Assembly (NCBI GenBank): GCA_963565915.1
Contig: OY751494.1
Span: 1,922,001-1,986,000 of the forward strand
Length of the DNA stretch: 64,000 nucleotides
Direction of reading: 5' to 3'
Origin: Entoloma clypeatum
Taxonomy: Eukaryota; Basidiomycota; Agaricomycetes; Agaricales; Entolomataceae
Shown: positions 1 through 12,380 of the stretch, in pieces
Position numbering within the stretch: the stretch's first letter is position 1
Layout: every line of letters begins with the position of its first letter
Translations under genes and position numbers: made by a program
The notes under the pieces: generated by a model
Seen by the model: the letters and a program-made list of their open reading frames with translations, nothing else
Told to the model about the DNA's origin: nothing
Databases searched by the model: none

Positions 1-556
1 GTATTGTCCCCTGTGCAGTGACCTTCATTGTTGATCAAGGTGAAGTCCAGAGAAGTCCTGGGTCCCTGGCTTCCTTGAAAGAGGTGTCTGCCAGTTGTTT
101 TTTTGGACCTCTCTCTGGACTGCAGTATACAGGGAGATTGAGTTGTTCTTACAACTGATTTTGTCTCCATTTCAACTGTTGCTGCTTGAACCGATTTCAC
201 TTTTGGATTTCATTGCAAAGGTGTGATAGTATTTCTCTTCCCTTCTCTTTTCTGGCCACAAGCAAGATCGCGACGCTCATTTTGCGAGCACGATTTTTTG
301 TGTCACCAGGATACAGCCTATTCGTGAGACAAAGTACGTTGGACTGGGACGTCCGAGAGGCTGGAGTAACGTTGAGCCCGACTCTGCCGAAATACCGTAC
401 TTGACAAGGCTGTGATATACACAGCGCGGTTGTGGGTTTGGCTTTGAGTGACCCAGACCGTTCTCACTGCAAGTGGTTGTATTCGCTTTTTCTGCATCTG
501 CTGCAAGCCTCTATCTCCAATTTTAACTGTTGAATTAATTCTGCCATGTATGTTAT
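1..556 (+). other. 5' non-coding part of Helitron copy 1
   Basis: No supported gene. The stretch matches 8463-9055 closely and so belongs to the Helitron leader. The sequence gattag|GTCTTTC near 600 could be a 3' splice site feeding the first clear coding exon; this is inference from the AG and the following open frame. Confidence 0.5.
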
Positions 557-3537
557 TTGGATATTCTGTCTCTGAACTATGTTTATTCACATCTGATTAG
601 GTCTTTCACCCCTCCTGCTGGCCCATCACCTCCTGCTTCTCCTGTCACTCCAGAAACTGCCCGCCATGCTGCCCGTGCTGCAGAACGTTATCAGCGCAAC
701 CAGATGACTGATCCTGATCATCGACGAAATCAAGCCAGGAATGTGTCGCAACCTTTATTGCCTGTCCCACCTCAGCCAAACTTTGGAGCAATTATGGCTG
801 CTTTGATTCCAGAGACATATATCCCTCCCATTCACCGTCTACCTGTCACACCAGCCAATCTGTTGGGTCCTGCAGCAGATATACCTGAAACCTATATTTC
901 TCCCATCCACCAACTACCTGCTGTTGCACCAGGAATTGCCGCAGCAATTCCTGAAACCCGATTACCAGACAGTTGGAATGCACCCTTGCAGCATGCTCTT
1001 CCTCTTGCTCCACCTTTACCACTGCCATCTGGAAGAGGCCGTCCATCCATGCACCAACAACCATCACTTCAGCAACTGCAAGATGAGTTTAGACAGAGAA
1101 CCGAGCAGCGAAGACTTGATACCCTGTTATTGGCTCAGGAGCAACAGAGGCGCCATGCTCAGATGGTAGCCCAGGAGCAGCAGAGACAGCTTCAATTGGA
1201 GGCAGAAAATCAGAGACGTAATTATCAGAGGCAGCTTCAATTGGAAGCCCAGGAACAGCAGAGACAGCTTGAATTGGAGGCAGAAAATCAGAGACACATT
1301 TATGAGAGACAGCTTCAATTGGAAGCCCATGAACAGCAGAGACAGCTTCAATTGGAGGCAGAAAATCAGAGGCATTATCGGAGACAGCTTCAATTGGAGG
1401 AAGAGCATCAAAGACAGATTCAATTGGAGGAGGAGAATCAAAGACGTCATATGCAGCTGATGGCTCAACAACAGGCATTGGCTTTGCAGGAGGAACAAAG
1501 ACATCAGCTCCAGCTGCAGGAGGATCAACAGCAGCAACAGGAGATGAGACTGCAAGAGCAACAGAGATTGGCTGCCTTACAACAACAAGTAGCACAACAG
1601 GAGCAACAGCAGGCTGCTGCATTACAGGCTGCACAACGACTGCTCTCAGTCCATGCAGAGCGGGAGCGACAGAATGCTGAAATTGCAGCCAGACACATGG
1701 CATATCTTCGGGCTGTTGAGGCTGAACGTCAGGCTGCCTATGATTCTGATGCTGATAATCCACAGCAAAACCAGATAGATGAGGATGAACGGTTGGCTCA
1801 ACGGATCCTTGATGAGGAGCAGGCACAGTTAGCTCACCAGGCAGACTTGGCTCGATTGGAACGTCGTCGACTGGCAGCTGAGGCACTGGAAAATGAAAAT
1901 CAGAATGAAGTCACTCCAGACCAGCAGCAGGCTCAGAATGATTATCAACAGAATATTGATGGTGGTAATGATAATTTGGAGCAACAACAACCTCCAGAGC
2001 CTGATGGGAACAACCAAGCACCTCCTGCACCACTGCAGAATATTTATGGACACAACTGGCCACTCCCATTTCCCAGAGGTCGTGTTCCCTATGATATTGA
2101 GCCTGATCGGCAGGACTTGGGGCTCATGAATGTTGTATGCAGCCATTGCCATGCACTTCACTTTGATGCAGAGAAACTATCCAAGTCCACCAGAAACAAT
2201 CCAAGGTTTGGCATGTGCTGCCTTCAGGGGCAAATCCAGCTCACACCCTATCAACGTGCACCTGAGGAACTATGGCGCTTTCTATCTGGCATCCATCAAT
2301 TTTCAAGCCGCTTTAAAAAGAACATTCGCCAGTACAATGCTGCCTTTGCATTTACTTCTCTGGGTGTCAAGCTTGATCTGGCAGTTGTCAATGGATCTGG
2401 ACCCTACAGCTTTCGGATTCAGGGAGAACTACACCATCTATCTGGCGCCTTGGTGCCAAGGGGTGATTTGGTACCATCCTATGCCCAGATGTACATCTAT
2501 GATGCCGACGAACAGCTACAGATGCATGGAGCATGCAATATCAATCTGGATGCAACCATCATTGCTGAGATGCAGGCCATGTTGCACCATGACAATCCAT
2601 ATGTTGAGTGCTACAAGCAGGCATGGCAGATCATGAATGAGAAGCCACCTGAGGAACAGCACAATGTCTGTCTCATTCTCACAGCTGATGGCATGGATCC
2701 CAGGAGATACAATCTGCCCAATGATGCCAATGAAATTGCTGCTATTATTCCAGGCGACAGTTTGATCCAGCCAAAAAGTGACAGAGATGTTGTGTTGTGC
2801 TTCAGGGATGGTCGTCTGAAAGAAATGAGCAACCTCCATCCTCTCTCCACTATGTCCTTCTATTTCCCTTTGCCAAAAATGGCTGGCATTCAAAGCTTCC
2901 CATCCATCCTGGTGCTGAAGGTCAGACATGGAGCAAATTTGTCAGTGAACACTGCTATTATGCATATCATCTCCAACCAAAGGATGTGCCACTTCAAGAA
3001 CAGCCTCCAATGTTTCTTTGTGGAAAGTTGTTTCAACAGTTTATTGTTGATGCCTGGGCCTCCCATCAACAGAACCTCTTGGCTTGGTGCTTCCACAATC
3101 AAAAGAGATTGCGAGCAGATGTCTATCAGGGCTTGCAGGATACAGCACATGGGGACAATGACCAGAATCTCAACTTGGAAAATCATGGTCAACGGATAAT
3201 TCTGCCCTCTTCTTTCACGGGAAGCAAAGAACAGTTGAATCAGTCATTTCAGGACTCTATGGCTCTGTGCCGACTCCTATTGGTCCCTCATGTCTTTTGT
3301 ACCATGACAGCCAATCCAAACTGGGAAGAAATCACAAATGCTCTGTTCACACTGCCAGATGGATCCAAGCAAAAGTCACAGGACCGTCCAGATATTGTCT
3401 CCAGAGTATTTGAGCTGAAGAAAAATGCAGTCCTGAGAGAGATCAAATCAGGAGTTGTGTTTGGCAAAGTCACTGGCATGGTGCATACTATCGAGTTCCA
3501 GAAGAGAGGTCTGCCCCACATGCACCTCTTGATTTGA
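557..3537 (+). pseudogene. Helitron RepHel protein, N-terminal and Rep part, frameshifted
   Basis: The open frame from 557 starts at TTG, not ATG, so the true start is not fixed. Residues about 20-450 are proline-rich and then strongly glutamine/glutamate-rich (repeats of RQLQLEAQEQQ type), likely coiled coil. From about 2110 the Helitron-specific domain begins (CSHCHALHF). Near 2845-2855 the conserved LHYVLLFPF segment switches to another frame, read on to 3537, which ends in the HUH motif RGLPHMHLLI. The next codon is TGA where the family usually has tryptophan. One frameshift plus one stop break the gene; both recur in copy 2. Confidence 0.8.
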
Positions 3538-3557
3538 TTGGACGAGGAGTACAGAAT

Positions 3558-4281
3558 CCAAACACCAGAAGAGATCGATCATATGATTTCAGCAGAGATT
3601 CCTGACAAAGAAAAACATCCACGGCTTCACAAACTGGTGACTTCCTTTATGCTCCATGGCCCATGCAATCAGCGATGTTTGGTCAATGGAAAGTGTAGTA
3701 AAGGATACAAAAAAAACTTTCAGGAGACTGGTCAATTTGCTGAAAATGGATATCCTGCATACTGGAGGCACAAGAATGATGTTACATTCAGAAAGAGTGA
3801 ATATAATCAAACTGATGGGTGAGTGCTTTTTTGAACCATTGAAAAATTTTAAATTTATTGGTTTTTACAGAGGGCCTGATGAACATGTGTATACTAACGA
3901 GTGGGATTTTTCTTTAAGCTCGTCCAAACACCAGAAGAGATCGATCATATGATTTCAGCAGAGATTCCTGACAAAGAAAAACATCCACGGCTTCACAAAC
4001 TGGTGACTTCCTTTATGCTCCATGGCCCATGCAATCAGCGATGTTTGGTCAATGGAAAGTGTAGTAAAGGATATCAAAAAGACTTTCAGGAGACCACTCA
4101 ATTTTCTGAAAATGGATATCCAGCATACCGGAGGCGCAAGAATAATGTTACATTCAAAAAGAGTGAATATAATCAAACTGATGGGTAAGTGCTTTTTTGG
4201 AACCATTGAAAAATTTTAATTTATTGGTTTTAACAGAGCGCCTGATGAACATGTGTATACCAACGAGTGGGATTTTTCTTT
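3558..4281 (+). repeat. 358-bp tandem duplication in the Rep region of Helitron copy 1
   Basis: Unit 1 is 3558-3915 and unit 2 is 3924-4281, offset 366 bp, separated by eight bases (AAGCTCGT). Both encode the same stretch (KLVTSFMLHGPCNQRCLVNG...) and the following intron. The units differ at several bases. Unit 1 matches copy 2 (11982-12339) without visible difference, while unit 2 is the diverged one. Copy 2 has a single unit. Confidence 0.9.
4185..4236 (+). other. Intron 1 of the Helitron gene (unit 2)
   Basis: GTAAGT ... TTTTAACAG, 52 bp, between GATGG and AGCGCC. Removing it keeps the frame open. The same intron is at 3819-3870 in unit 1 (GTGAGT) and 12243-12294 in copy 2. Confidence 0.7.
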
Positions 4282-4322
4282 TTGAATCAATTGAACAAAT
4301 TTGAATTGATTGGTTTTTACAG
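4267..4322 (+). other. Intron 2 of the Helitron gene, after a 30-bp mini-exon
   Basis: GTGGGA ... TTTTTACAG, 56 bp. Together with intron 1 it frames a 30-bp exon (4237-4266, PDEHVYTNE) that joins in frame to DVVPHCPYLVWKY, a conserved Helitron Rep stretch. The 5' site is weak (GTGGG), so this is inferred from frame and conservation. Confidence 0.6.
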
Positions 4323-6795
4323 AGATGTGGTCCCCCATTGTCCATATTTGGTTTGGAAGTATGAATGCCACTTCAATACCGAGATCACAGTTTCTCTCAA
4401 ATCAGTCACCTATATCCACAAGTACATCAGAAAGGGAACAGACAAAGCAACAGTCCAAATTTCTGCTGAAGGTGGTGACCAGCAGCGAAATAAAATCAAG
4501 GAGTTCCTTGATGCCCGCTATGTGTCTGCCTCTGAGGCATGTTGGAGGTTGTTTGAGTTTGGCATGCATGACATTTCCCCCACTGTCTACCGCCTTCCTG
4601 TCCATCTGCCCAACTGCCAGATGATCTACTACAATGATGATGACAATGTGGATGAGGTCTTGAGTCACTCTAATATTGACATGACACCCTTGACTGCATG
4701 GTTCAAAGCAAATCAGCGGGAGGAGGGAGCACGCACCATTCTCTACCAGGACTTTCCCCAGAAGTATTCCTATGACAAAAAGACCAAGGTCTGGAAGGCT
4801 AGAACCCGCAGTGCTGGTGCTATTGGTCACATGTACTTTGCGTCTCCTGCCCAGGGTGAACGCTTCTATCTCAGGCTGCTTTTGACAAAGATTCCTGGTG
4901 CTACCTCCTTTGAATTTTTGCGCACAGTCAATGGTGTACTGCTGGAGAACTTCAAGCAGGCCTGCTTGGAAAATGGGTTTCTGCAAGATGATGGGGAATG
5001 GAAACAGTGCCTTCGTGAAGCTGTTGTAATGCAAACTGGATCAGCAATGCGGTCTTTGTTTGCCATCATTCTAATCCACTGCTTCCCTGTCCATCCAGAT
5101 GTGCTCTGGGATGAATTCAAGGAACCAATGTGCCGCGATTTGGAGTGGGCCCTCAGACAGCGCTTTTCTGATAGAGAATTTACTCCAGACCAGGTCTATG
5201 ACTTTGGACTGTATCTCTTGGAAAAGATTTTGAGAAAGTCTGGCAAACAGCTCATCCAATTTCCACCAATGCCATCTGTTGCGGATCCTGAGACTTGGGA
5301 GGGAATAGCCATCGGCAACCACATGCTGCATGAGCAGCTGGACTATGACATTGACACACTGAAAACCATGGTGGAGCACAATTGTAGTTTGTTCAATAAT
5401 GAACAGAAGCTGGCATTTGATGCAGCAATGCTTTCCATCAACAACAACGAGGGCAAGTTGCTGTTTATTCACAGTGGGGGTGGTGGTGGCAAGACATTTT
5501 TGTGCAACACCATTGCTGCCAAAGTCAGATCTGAAAGACATGTTGCTCTTTGTGTTGCATCCTCTGGCATAGCTGCTTTGCTCCTTGAAGGTGGTCGCAC
5601 TGCACATTCAAGGTTCAAGATTCCTTTGAATTTGGATGAACAGTCGGTTGGAATGGTGAAGCGCACAGATCCCATCTTTGAAGTGTTGCAGAGAACAAAG
5701 GTTATTATCTGGGATGAAGTGCCAATGCAGCACAAGAATGCACTCATGGCTGTTGATCGAAATCTCAGAGATCTGTTGCAGAATGATGTACCATTTGGTG
5801 GGATCACTGTTGTGTTTGGTGGAGACTTCAGACAGACACTCCCAGTTGTTGTTAGAGGATCAAGAGAGCAGACGATTGCTGCATTGTTTTGCAAAAGCAC
5901 TCTTTGGCAACATGTGAAGGTTTACTACTTGAAGCAGAACATGCGACTTCACCAAACTCCAGGCAGTGTACAACATGCAGCATGGCTTCTAGAGATTGGT
6001 GCTGGGACTAATGTGGATGACAAGGAGATGGTTGAAATTCCAGCTGGCATGTGCTGTGATGAAAAAACTGTGGACAGCCTCATTGGATCAATCTATGATG
6101 GGATTTCAGACAACACACCAAAGACAGACAAGTACTTCTTGGATCGGACAATCCTGTGTGCAAAGAATGATGATGTTGACAAGATGAATGACATTTTTCT
6201 GGACAAACTATATCCAACTGCAGAGAAACATGTCAAATGGAGTGTTGATTCGGTCAATCTGCCTGGTGGTGATGATGGACACTTATATCCGACAGAGTTT
6301 CTTGCATCTCTCAAGTCAGGAGGACTTCCACTTGCGAAGCTTATACTAAAGGCTGGAGCACCGATCATGGCGCTTCGAAATCTGGATCCATCTCTGGGAC
6401 TGTGCAATGGAACACGGATGATTGTGGAAGAAGTGCGACATCGTTTGTTGAAGTGCCGGATTATTACTGGAGATGCAAAGTTTGCTGGAAAAATTGCACT
6501 GATTCCACGTGTAACATTGGAGCCATCAGATGAAACACTTCCAGTACCATTGCGACGATTGCAGTTTCCAGTTCGGTTATCATTTGCAATGACGATCAAC
6601 AAGTCTCAAGGGCAGGGATTGGAAAAAGTGGGATTGTCTTTGCAGACGCCAGTGTTTTCACATGGACAATTGTATGTTGGATTGTCACGGTGTACATCAG
6701 GAGAACAGATCAAGGTTTTGCTGCCAGAAGGCAATACGGATAACAAGACACATAACATTGTGTACAAGGCTGTTTTCCGTGGGTTGGAATTGTAA
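4323..6795 (+). pseudogene. Helitron RepHel protein, C-terminal Rep plus PIF1-type helicase
   Basis: An unbroken frame. Order: conserved Rep stretch (DVVPHCPYLVWKYECHF), Rep tyrosine motif (SVTYIHKYIRKGTDKA), linker, then an SF1/PIF1-like helicase. Walker A is GGGGGGKT near 5470, Walker B-like VIIWDE near 5703, motif III FGGDFRQT near 5815, and late motifs TINKSQGQGLE near 6592 and YVGLSRC near 6672. The helicase unwinds donor DNA for rolling-circle transposition. This exon is intact, but the gene is broken upstream (frameshift near 2850, TGA at 3535-3537), so full-length protein is unlikely. Length and motif order fit fungal RepHel proteins. Confidence 0.85.
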
Positions 6796-8462
6796 GTGGG
6801 TGATAAGATTGGATTTTGGACAATTGACTTACTATGAGATAACAGATAAGAAAGAAATGGATAACTGTAGTATTCTAAATATTTATATATAACTATCTCT
6901 GTGCTGTATGATATATTTGTAAAACATTGTAGATAACAAACACTGTCCCCACCTCCCACCCCCCGGAGGGGGGTGGAACTGAATATTGTTATAAAAGATT
7001 GTACATATGCCTGCGAGCCTTGGCGAGCACAAAAACTCGCAGCAGGGGCTTGGGGGCGGCAGCCCCCAACGAGCTGTGACCTGTGCAAAGCTCAACGGTT
7101 GTGAGCTTTTGCGAGCACCGCGAGCAATGCTCACTGCCGTAGCGAAGCACGGGTTAATAAGCTCGTCTATACTACTAATGGAAGGGAAGGTGGGAATCTG
7201 GTTGCTTGATATTTTGACAATAGTGAGAAAAGTCTGACCAATTCTGACCAAGAATGCAACAAAGTTATGTAAGTTTTATGTAAGTCTTATGTAAAATTAC
7301 ATAAGAAATTGGTCAGCTTTTCGTCCTCCCATGGGGTGAGTGCAGAGCATGAACCTTATTTCCTGTGTGAGCACGGAGTGCGAATCTTTTGTCGTGATTT
7401 TGATGGAGCCCTGTCTCAGGGTCTGTGCCTTGGCGCCATGCAATGGCTGCCCATCAAGGTTGCCATGTGGCACTTTTTGGGTTGTTTGGGTGAGTCCTTG
7501 GACACACAAGCAAGGGCAGGAGCTCTGAGAACCATATTATGTTACTGCTGCACAAGCGAGGGCCGCAGGTCTGAGCGCCATGACACATTGCATAAAGATA
7601 CTTACTCTGTGAGCCTTGGCGAGCACAAAATTCCATAACACATTATATAAAGATACTTATTCTGTGAGCCTTGGCGAGCACAAAATTTGTATACAGGCAG
7701 GAGCCTTGGTGAGTGCCATGACACATTGCGTAAAGTGTTACTATTCCACCAGACAAGCGAGGGCCGCAGGTCCCAGTGCCATAACACATTGTGTAAAGAT
7801 ACTTTCTCTGTGAGCCTTGGCGAGCATAAAATTTGTATACAAGCAGGAGCCTTGGCGAGTGCCAAGGTTAAGAGAATAAGTTCAATGAACTCCACCCCCA
7901 CCCGCTCCCCCTGGAGGGGGGGGAACCTTAGAAATAGGATATGGCGAGCCTTGGCGAGCACAAAAACTTGCAGCAGGGGTTTGGGGGCAGCAGCCCCCAA
8001 TGAGCTGTGACCTGTGTGAAGCTCAACGGTTGTGAGCAATGCTCACTGCCATAGTGAAGCACGGGTTAATAAGCTCGTCTATACTACTAATGGGAGGGAA
8101 GGTGGGAATCTGGTTGCTTGACATTTTGACAATAGTGAGAAAAGTCTGACAAAGACTGAAAAACAGTTATGTAAGGTTTAGGTAAGTCTTATATAAGTCT
8201 TATATAAGTCTTATGTAATTTTACATAAGAAATTGGTCAGCTTTTTGTCCTCCCATGGTGAGTGCGCAGCACAAACCTTTTTCCCCCAGATTTTCGTGGA
8301 CCCTTGATGGTGGCAGGGAACCTTTTTGTTCTTGATTGATGGAACCCTGCATCAAGGGATGTTCCCATTTTGGACATTGAGACATCAAAACATGAGGACA
8401 ACATTGATTCTCCCTTTCCTTTCCTCAATCTCCCACCATCTTCCCCTCCTTGAGTTGAGCAG
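6796..8462 (+). repeat. Helitron 3' tail with internal direct repeats
   Basis: No convincing gene. Two copies of a roughly 330-390-bp segment lie here in direct orientation (about 6955-7345 and 7890-8270), both including TAATAAGCTCGTCTATACTA and CATAAGAAATTGGTCAGC. Between them the words GAGCCTTGGCGAGCACAAAA and CAAGCGAGGGCCGCAGGTC recur. A GC-rich hairpin (CCACCCCCCGG/GGGGGGTGG) is at about 6958-6978. The same tail occurs inverted at 14565-15376. Confidence 0.75.
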
Positions 8463-9054
8463 ATATTGTCCCCTGTGCAGTGAAGTGACCTTCATTGTTG
8501 ATCAAGATGAAGTCCAGAGAAGTCCTGGGTCCCTGGCTTCCTTGAAAGAGGTGTCTGCCAGTTGTTTTTTTGGACCTCTCTCTGGACTGCAGTATACAGG
8601 GAGATTGAGTTGTTCTTACAACTGATTTTGTCTCCATTTCAACTGTTGCTGCTTGAACCGATTTTCACTTTTGGATTTCATTGCAAAGGTGTGATCATAT
8701 TTCTCTTCCCTTTTCTTTTCTGGCCACAGCAAGATCGCGACACTCATTTTGCGAGCACGATTTTTTGTGTCACCAGAGTACAGCCTATTCGTGAGACAAA
8801 GTACGTTGGACTGGGACGTCTGAGAGGCTGGAGTAACGTTGAGCCTGACTCTGCCGAAATACCGTACTTGACAAGGCTGTGATATACACAGCACGGTCGT
8901 GGGTTTGGATTTGAGTGACCCAACCGTTCTCACTGCAAGTGGTTGTATTCGCTTTTTCTGCATCTGCTGCAACGCTCTATCTCCAAATTTAACCATTGAA
9001 TTAATTCTGCCATGTATGTTACTCAAATATTTTGTCTCTGACTCTGTTTATTCA

Positions 9055-10533
9055 CATCTGATTAGGTCTTTTACACCTCCTGCTGGCCCATCACCTCCTG
9101 CTTCTCCTATCACCCCTGAAACTGCCCGCCATGCTGCCCGTGCTGCAGAACGTTATCAGCGCAATCAGATGACTGATCCTGACCATCGATGAAATCAGTC
9201 CAGAAATGTCTCACAACCTCCATTGTCTGTCCCACCTCAGCCAAACTTTGGAGCAATGATGGCTGCTTTGATTCCAGAGACATATATCCCTCCCATTCAC
9301 CGTTTACCTGTTGAACCAGCCAATATGTTGGGTCCTGCAGCAGCAATACCTCAAACCCATATTCCTCCCATCCACCAACTACTTTCTGTTGCACCAGAAA
9401 TTGCTGCAACGATTCCTGAAACCCGATTACCAGACAATTGAAACACTCCCTTGCAGCATGCTCTTCCTCTTGCTCCACCTTTACCACTGCCACCCCAGAG
9501 AGGACGTCCTTCCATACACCAACAACCATCACTTCAGCAACTGCAAGAGGAGTTTAGACAAAGGTCTGAGCAGCAGAGACATGTTGCTCTGTTATTGGCT
9601 CAGGAGCAACAGAGACATGATGCTCAGATGGTAGCTCAGGAGCAGCAGAGACAGCTTGAATTGGAGGCAGAAAATCAGAGGTGCAATTATCAGAGACAGC
9701 TTCAATTGGAAGCCCAGGAACAGCAGAGACAGCTTGAATTAGAGGCAGAAAATCAAAGACATCATCATCAGAGACAGCTTCAATTGGAAGCCCATGAACA
9801 GCAGAGACAGCTTCAATTGGAGATGGAAAATCACAGGCATCATCAGAGACAGCTGCAATTGGAGGAGGAGCATCGAAGACAGATTCAATTGGAGGAGGAG
9901 AATCAAAGACGTCATATGCAGCTGATGGTTCAACAATGGTGGTTGGCTTTGCAAGAGAAACAAAGACGTCAAGTACAGTTGCGGGAAGATCAACAATGAC
10001 AACAGGAGTTGAGACTGCAGGAACAACAGCAGGCTGCTGCATTACAGGCTGAACAAAGAGTGCTCTCGGTCCATGCAGAGCGAGAGCGCCAGAATGCTGA
10101 AATTGCAGCCAGACACATGTCATATCTTCGGGCTTTGGAGGCTGAACGTCAGGCTGCCTATGATCCCGATGCTGATAATCTACAGCAAAACCAGATAGAT
10201 GAGGATGAACGGTTAGCTCAACGGATCCTTGATGAGGAGCAGGCACAGTTGGCTCACCAGGCAGACTTGGCTCGATTGGAACATCGACGACTAGCAGCTG
10301 AGGCACTGGAAAAAAATTCAGAATGAAGTCACTCCAGACCAGCAGCAGGCTCAGAATGATTATGAACAGAATATTGATGGTGGTGGTGGTAATGATGATT
10401 TGGAGCAGCAACAACCTCCAGAGCCAGATGGGAACAACCAAGCACCTCCTGCACCACTACAGAATATTTATGGACACAACTGGCCACTCCCATTTCCCAG
10501 AGGTCATGTTCCCTATGATGTTGAGCCTGATTG
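9055..10533 (+). pseudogene. Helitron copy 2, N-terminal glutamine-rich part with several stops
   Basis: Aligns to 596-2109 of copy 1. Stops come from transitions: CGA to TGA near 9190, TGG to TGA near 9440, a TGA near 9998 in the Q-rich region, and CGG to TGA near 10532. A frameshift sits near 10312, where the run AAAAAAATTC replaces GAAAATGAAAATC. The Q-rich repeats are shorter than in copy 1. Confidence 0.8.
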
Positions 10534-12242
10534 ACAGGACTTGGGGCTCATGAATGTTGTATGCAGCCATTGCCATACACTTCACTTTGATGCAGAGAAA
10601 CTATCCAAGTCCACCAGAAATAATCCAAGGTTTGGCATGTGCTGCCTTCAGGGGCAAATCCAGCTCACACCCTATCAATGTGCACCTGAGGAACTATGGC
10701 GCTTTCTATCTGGCATCCATCAATTTTCAAGCCGCTTTAAAAAGAACATTCGCCAGTACAATGCTGCCTTTGCATTTACTTCTCTGGGTGTCAAGCTTGA
10801 TCTGGCAGTTGTCAATGGATCTGGACCCTACAGCTTTCGGATTCAGGGAGAACTACACCATCTATCTGGCGCCTTGGTGCCAAGGGGTGATTTGGTACCA
10901 TCCTATGCCCAGATGTACATCTATGATGCCGACGAACAGCTACAGATGCATGGAGCATGCAATATCAATCTGGATGCAACCATCATTGCTGAGATGCAGG
11001 CCATGTTGCACCATGACAATCCATATGTTGAGTGCTACAAGCAGGCATGGCAGATCATGAATGAGAAGCCACCTGAGGAACAGCACAATGTCTGTCTCAT
11101 TCTCACAGCTGATGGCATGGATCCCAGGAGATACAATCTGCCCAATGATGCCAATGAAATTGCTGCTATTATTCCAGGCGACAGTTTGATCCAGCCAAAA
11201 AGTGACAGAGATGTTGTGTTGTGCTTCAGGGATGGTCGTCTGAAAGAAATGAGCAACCTCCATCCTCTCTCCACTATGTCCTTCTATTTCCCTTTGCCAA
11301 AAATGGCTGGCATTCAAAGCTTCCCATCCATCCTGGTGCTGAAGGTCAGACATGGAGCAAATTTGTCAGTGAACACTGCTATTATGCATATCATCTCCAA
11401 CCAAAGGATGTGCCACTTCAAGAACAGCCTCCAATGTTTCTTTGTGGAAAGTTGTTTCAACAGTTTATTGTTGATGCCTGGGCCTCCCATCAACAGAACC
11501 TCTTGGCTTGGTGCTTCCACAATCAAAAGAGATTGCGAGCAGATGTCTATCAGGGCTTGCAGGATACAGCACATGGGGACAATGACCAGAATCTCAACTT
11601 GGAAAATCATGGTCAACGGATAATTCTGCCCTCTTCTTTCACGGGAAGCAAAGAACAGTTGAATCAGTCATTTCAGGACTCTATGGCTCTGTGCCGACTC
11701 CTATTGGTCCCTCATGTCTTTTGTACCATGACAGCCAATCCAAACTGGGAAGAAATCACAAATGCTCTGTTCACACTGCCAGATGGATCCAAGCAAAAGT
11801 CACAGGACCGTCCAGATATTGTCTCCAGAGTATTTGAGCTGAAGAAAAATGCAGTCCTGAGAGAGATCAAATCAGGAGTTGTGTTTGGCAAAGTCACTGG
11901 CATGGTGCATACTATCGAGTTCCAGAAGAGAGGTCTGCCCCACATGCACCTCTTGATTTGATTGGACGAGGAGTACAGAATCCAAACACCAGAAGAGATC
12001 GATCATATGATTTCAGCAGAGATTCCTGACAAAGAAAAACATCCACGGCTTCACAAACTGGTGACTTCCTTTATGCTCCATGGCCCATGCAATCAGCGAT
12101 GTTTGGTCAATGGAAAGTGTAGTAAAGGATACAAAAAAAACTTTCAGGAGACTGGTCAATTTGCTGAAAATGGATATCCTGCATACTGGAGGCACAAGAA
12201 TGATGTTACATTCAGAAAGAGTGAATATAATCAAACTGATGG

Positions 12243-12294
12243 GTGAGTGCTTTTTTGAACCATTGAAAAATTTTAAATTTATTGGTTTTTACAG
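12243..12294 (+). other. Intron 1, Helitron copy 2
   Basis: GTGAGT ... TTTTTACAG, 52 bp; equivalent to 3819-3870 of copy 1. Confidence 0.65.
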
Positions 12295-12324
12295 AGGGCC
12301 TGATGAACATGTGTATACTAACGA

Positions 12325-12380
12325 GTGGGATTTTTCTTTTTGAATCAATTGAACAAATTTGAATTGATTGGTTTTTACAG
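12325..12380 (+). other. Intron 2, Helitron copy 2
   Basis: GTGGGA ... TTTTTACAG, 56 bp; leaves a 30-bp mini-exon at 12295-12324 that joins in frame to DVVPHCPY. Confidence 0.55.

Larger units (their letters stand above)
1..8462 (+). mobile_element. Helitron copy 1 (left end outside window)
   Basis: Rolling-circle transposon with a RepHel-type coding region and a long non-coding tail. Base 1 corresponds to base 8463 of the next copy, so the two lie head to tail with a period of about 8.46 kb. The Rep HUH motif (HMH in RGLPHMHLL, near 3520), a tyrosine motif (YIHKY, near 4415) and a PIF1-type helicase (4323-6795) define the class. The left end is cut by the window. I could not fix the 5'-TC and CTRR-3' termini, so the right limit is simply where homology to base 1 begins again. 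Confidence 0.85.

Noticed and set aside
1089..1886. 265-aa open frame on the minus strand opposite the glutamine-rich Helitron leader (similar one at 9554-10441)
   Set aside because: It is the shadow of CAG/CTG-type repeats; the plus frame continues the Helitron protein.
3535..3537. TGA in the Helitron as recoded tryptophan or selenocysteine
   Set aside because: Other lesions are in the same gene, and TGA for TGG by G-to-A is common in this region; no recoding signal seen.
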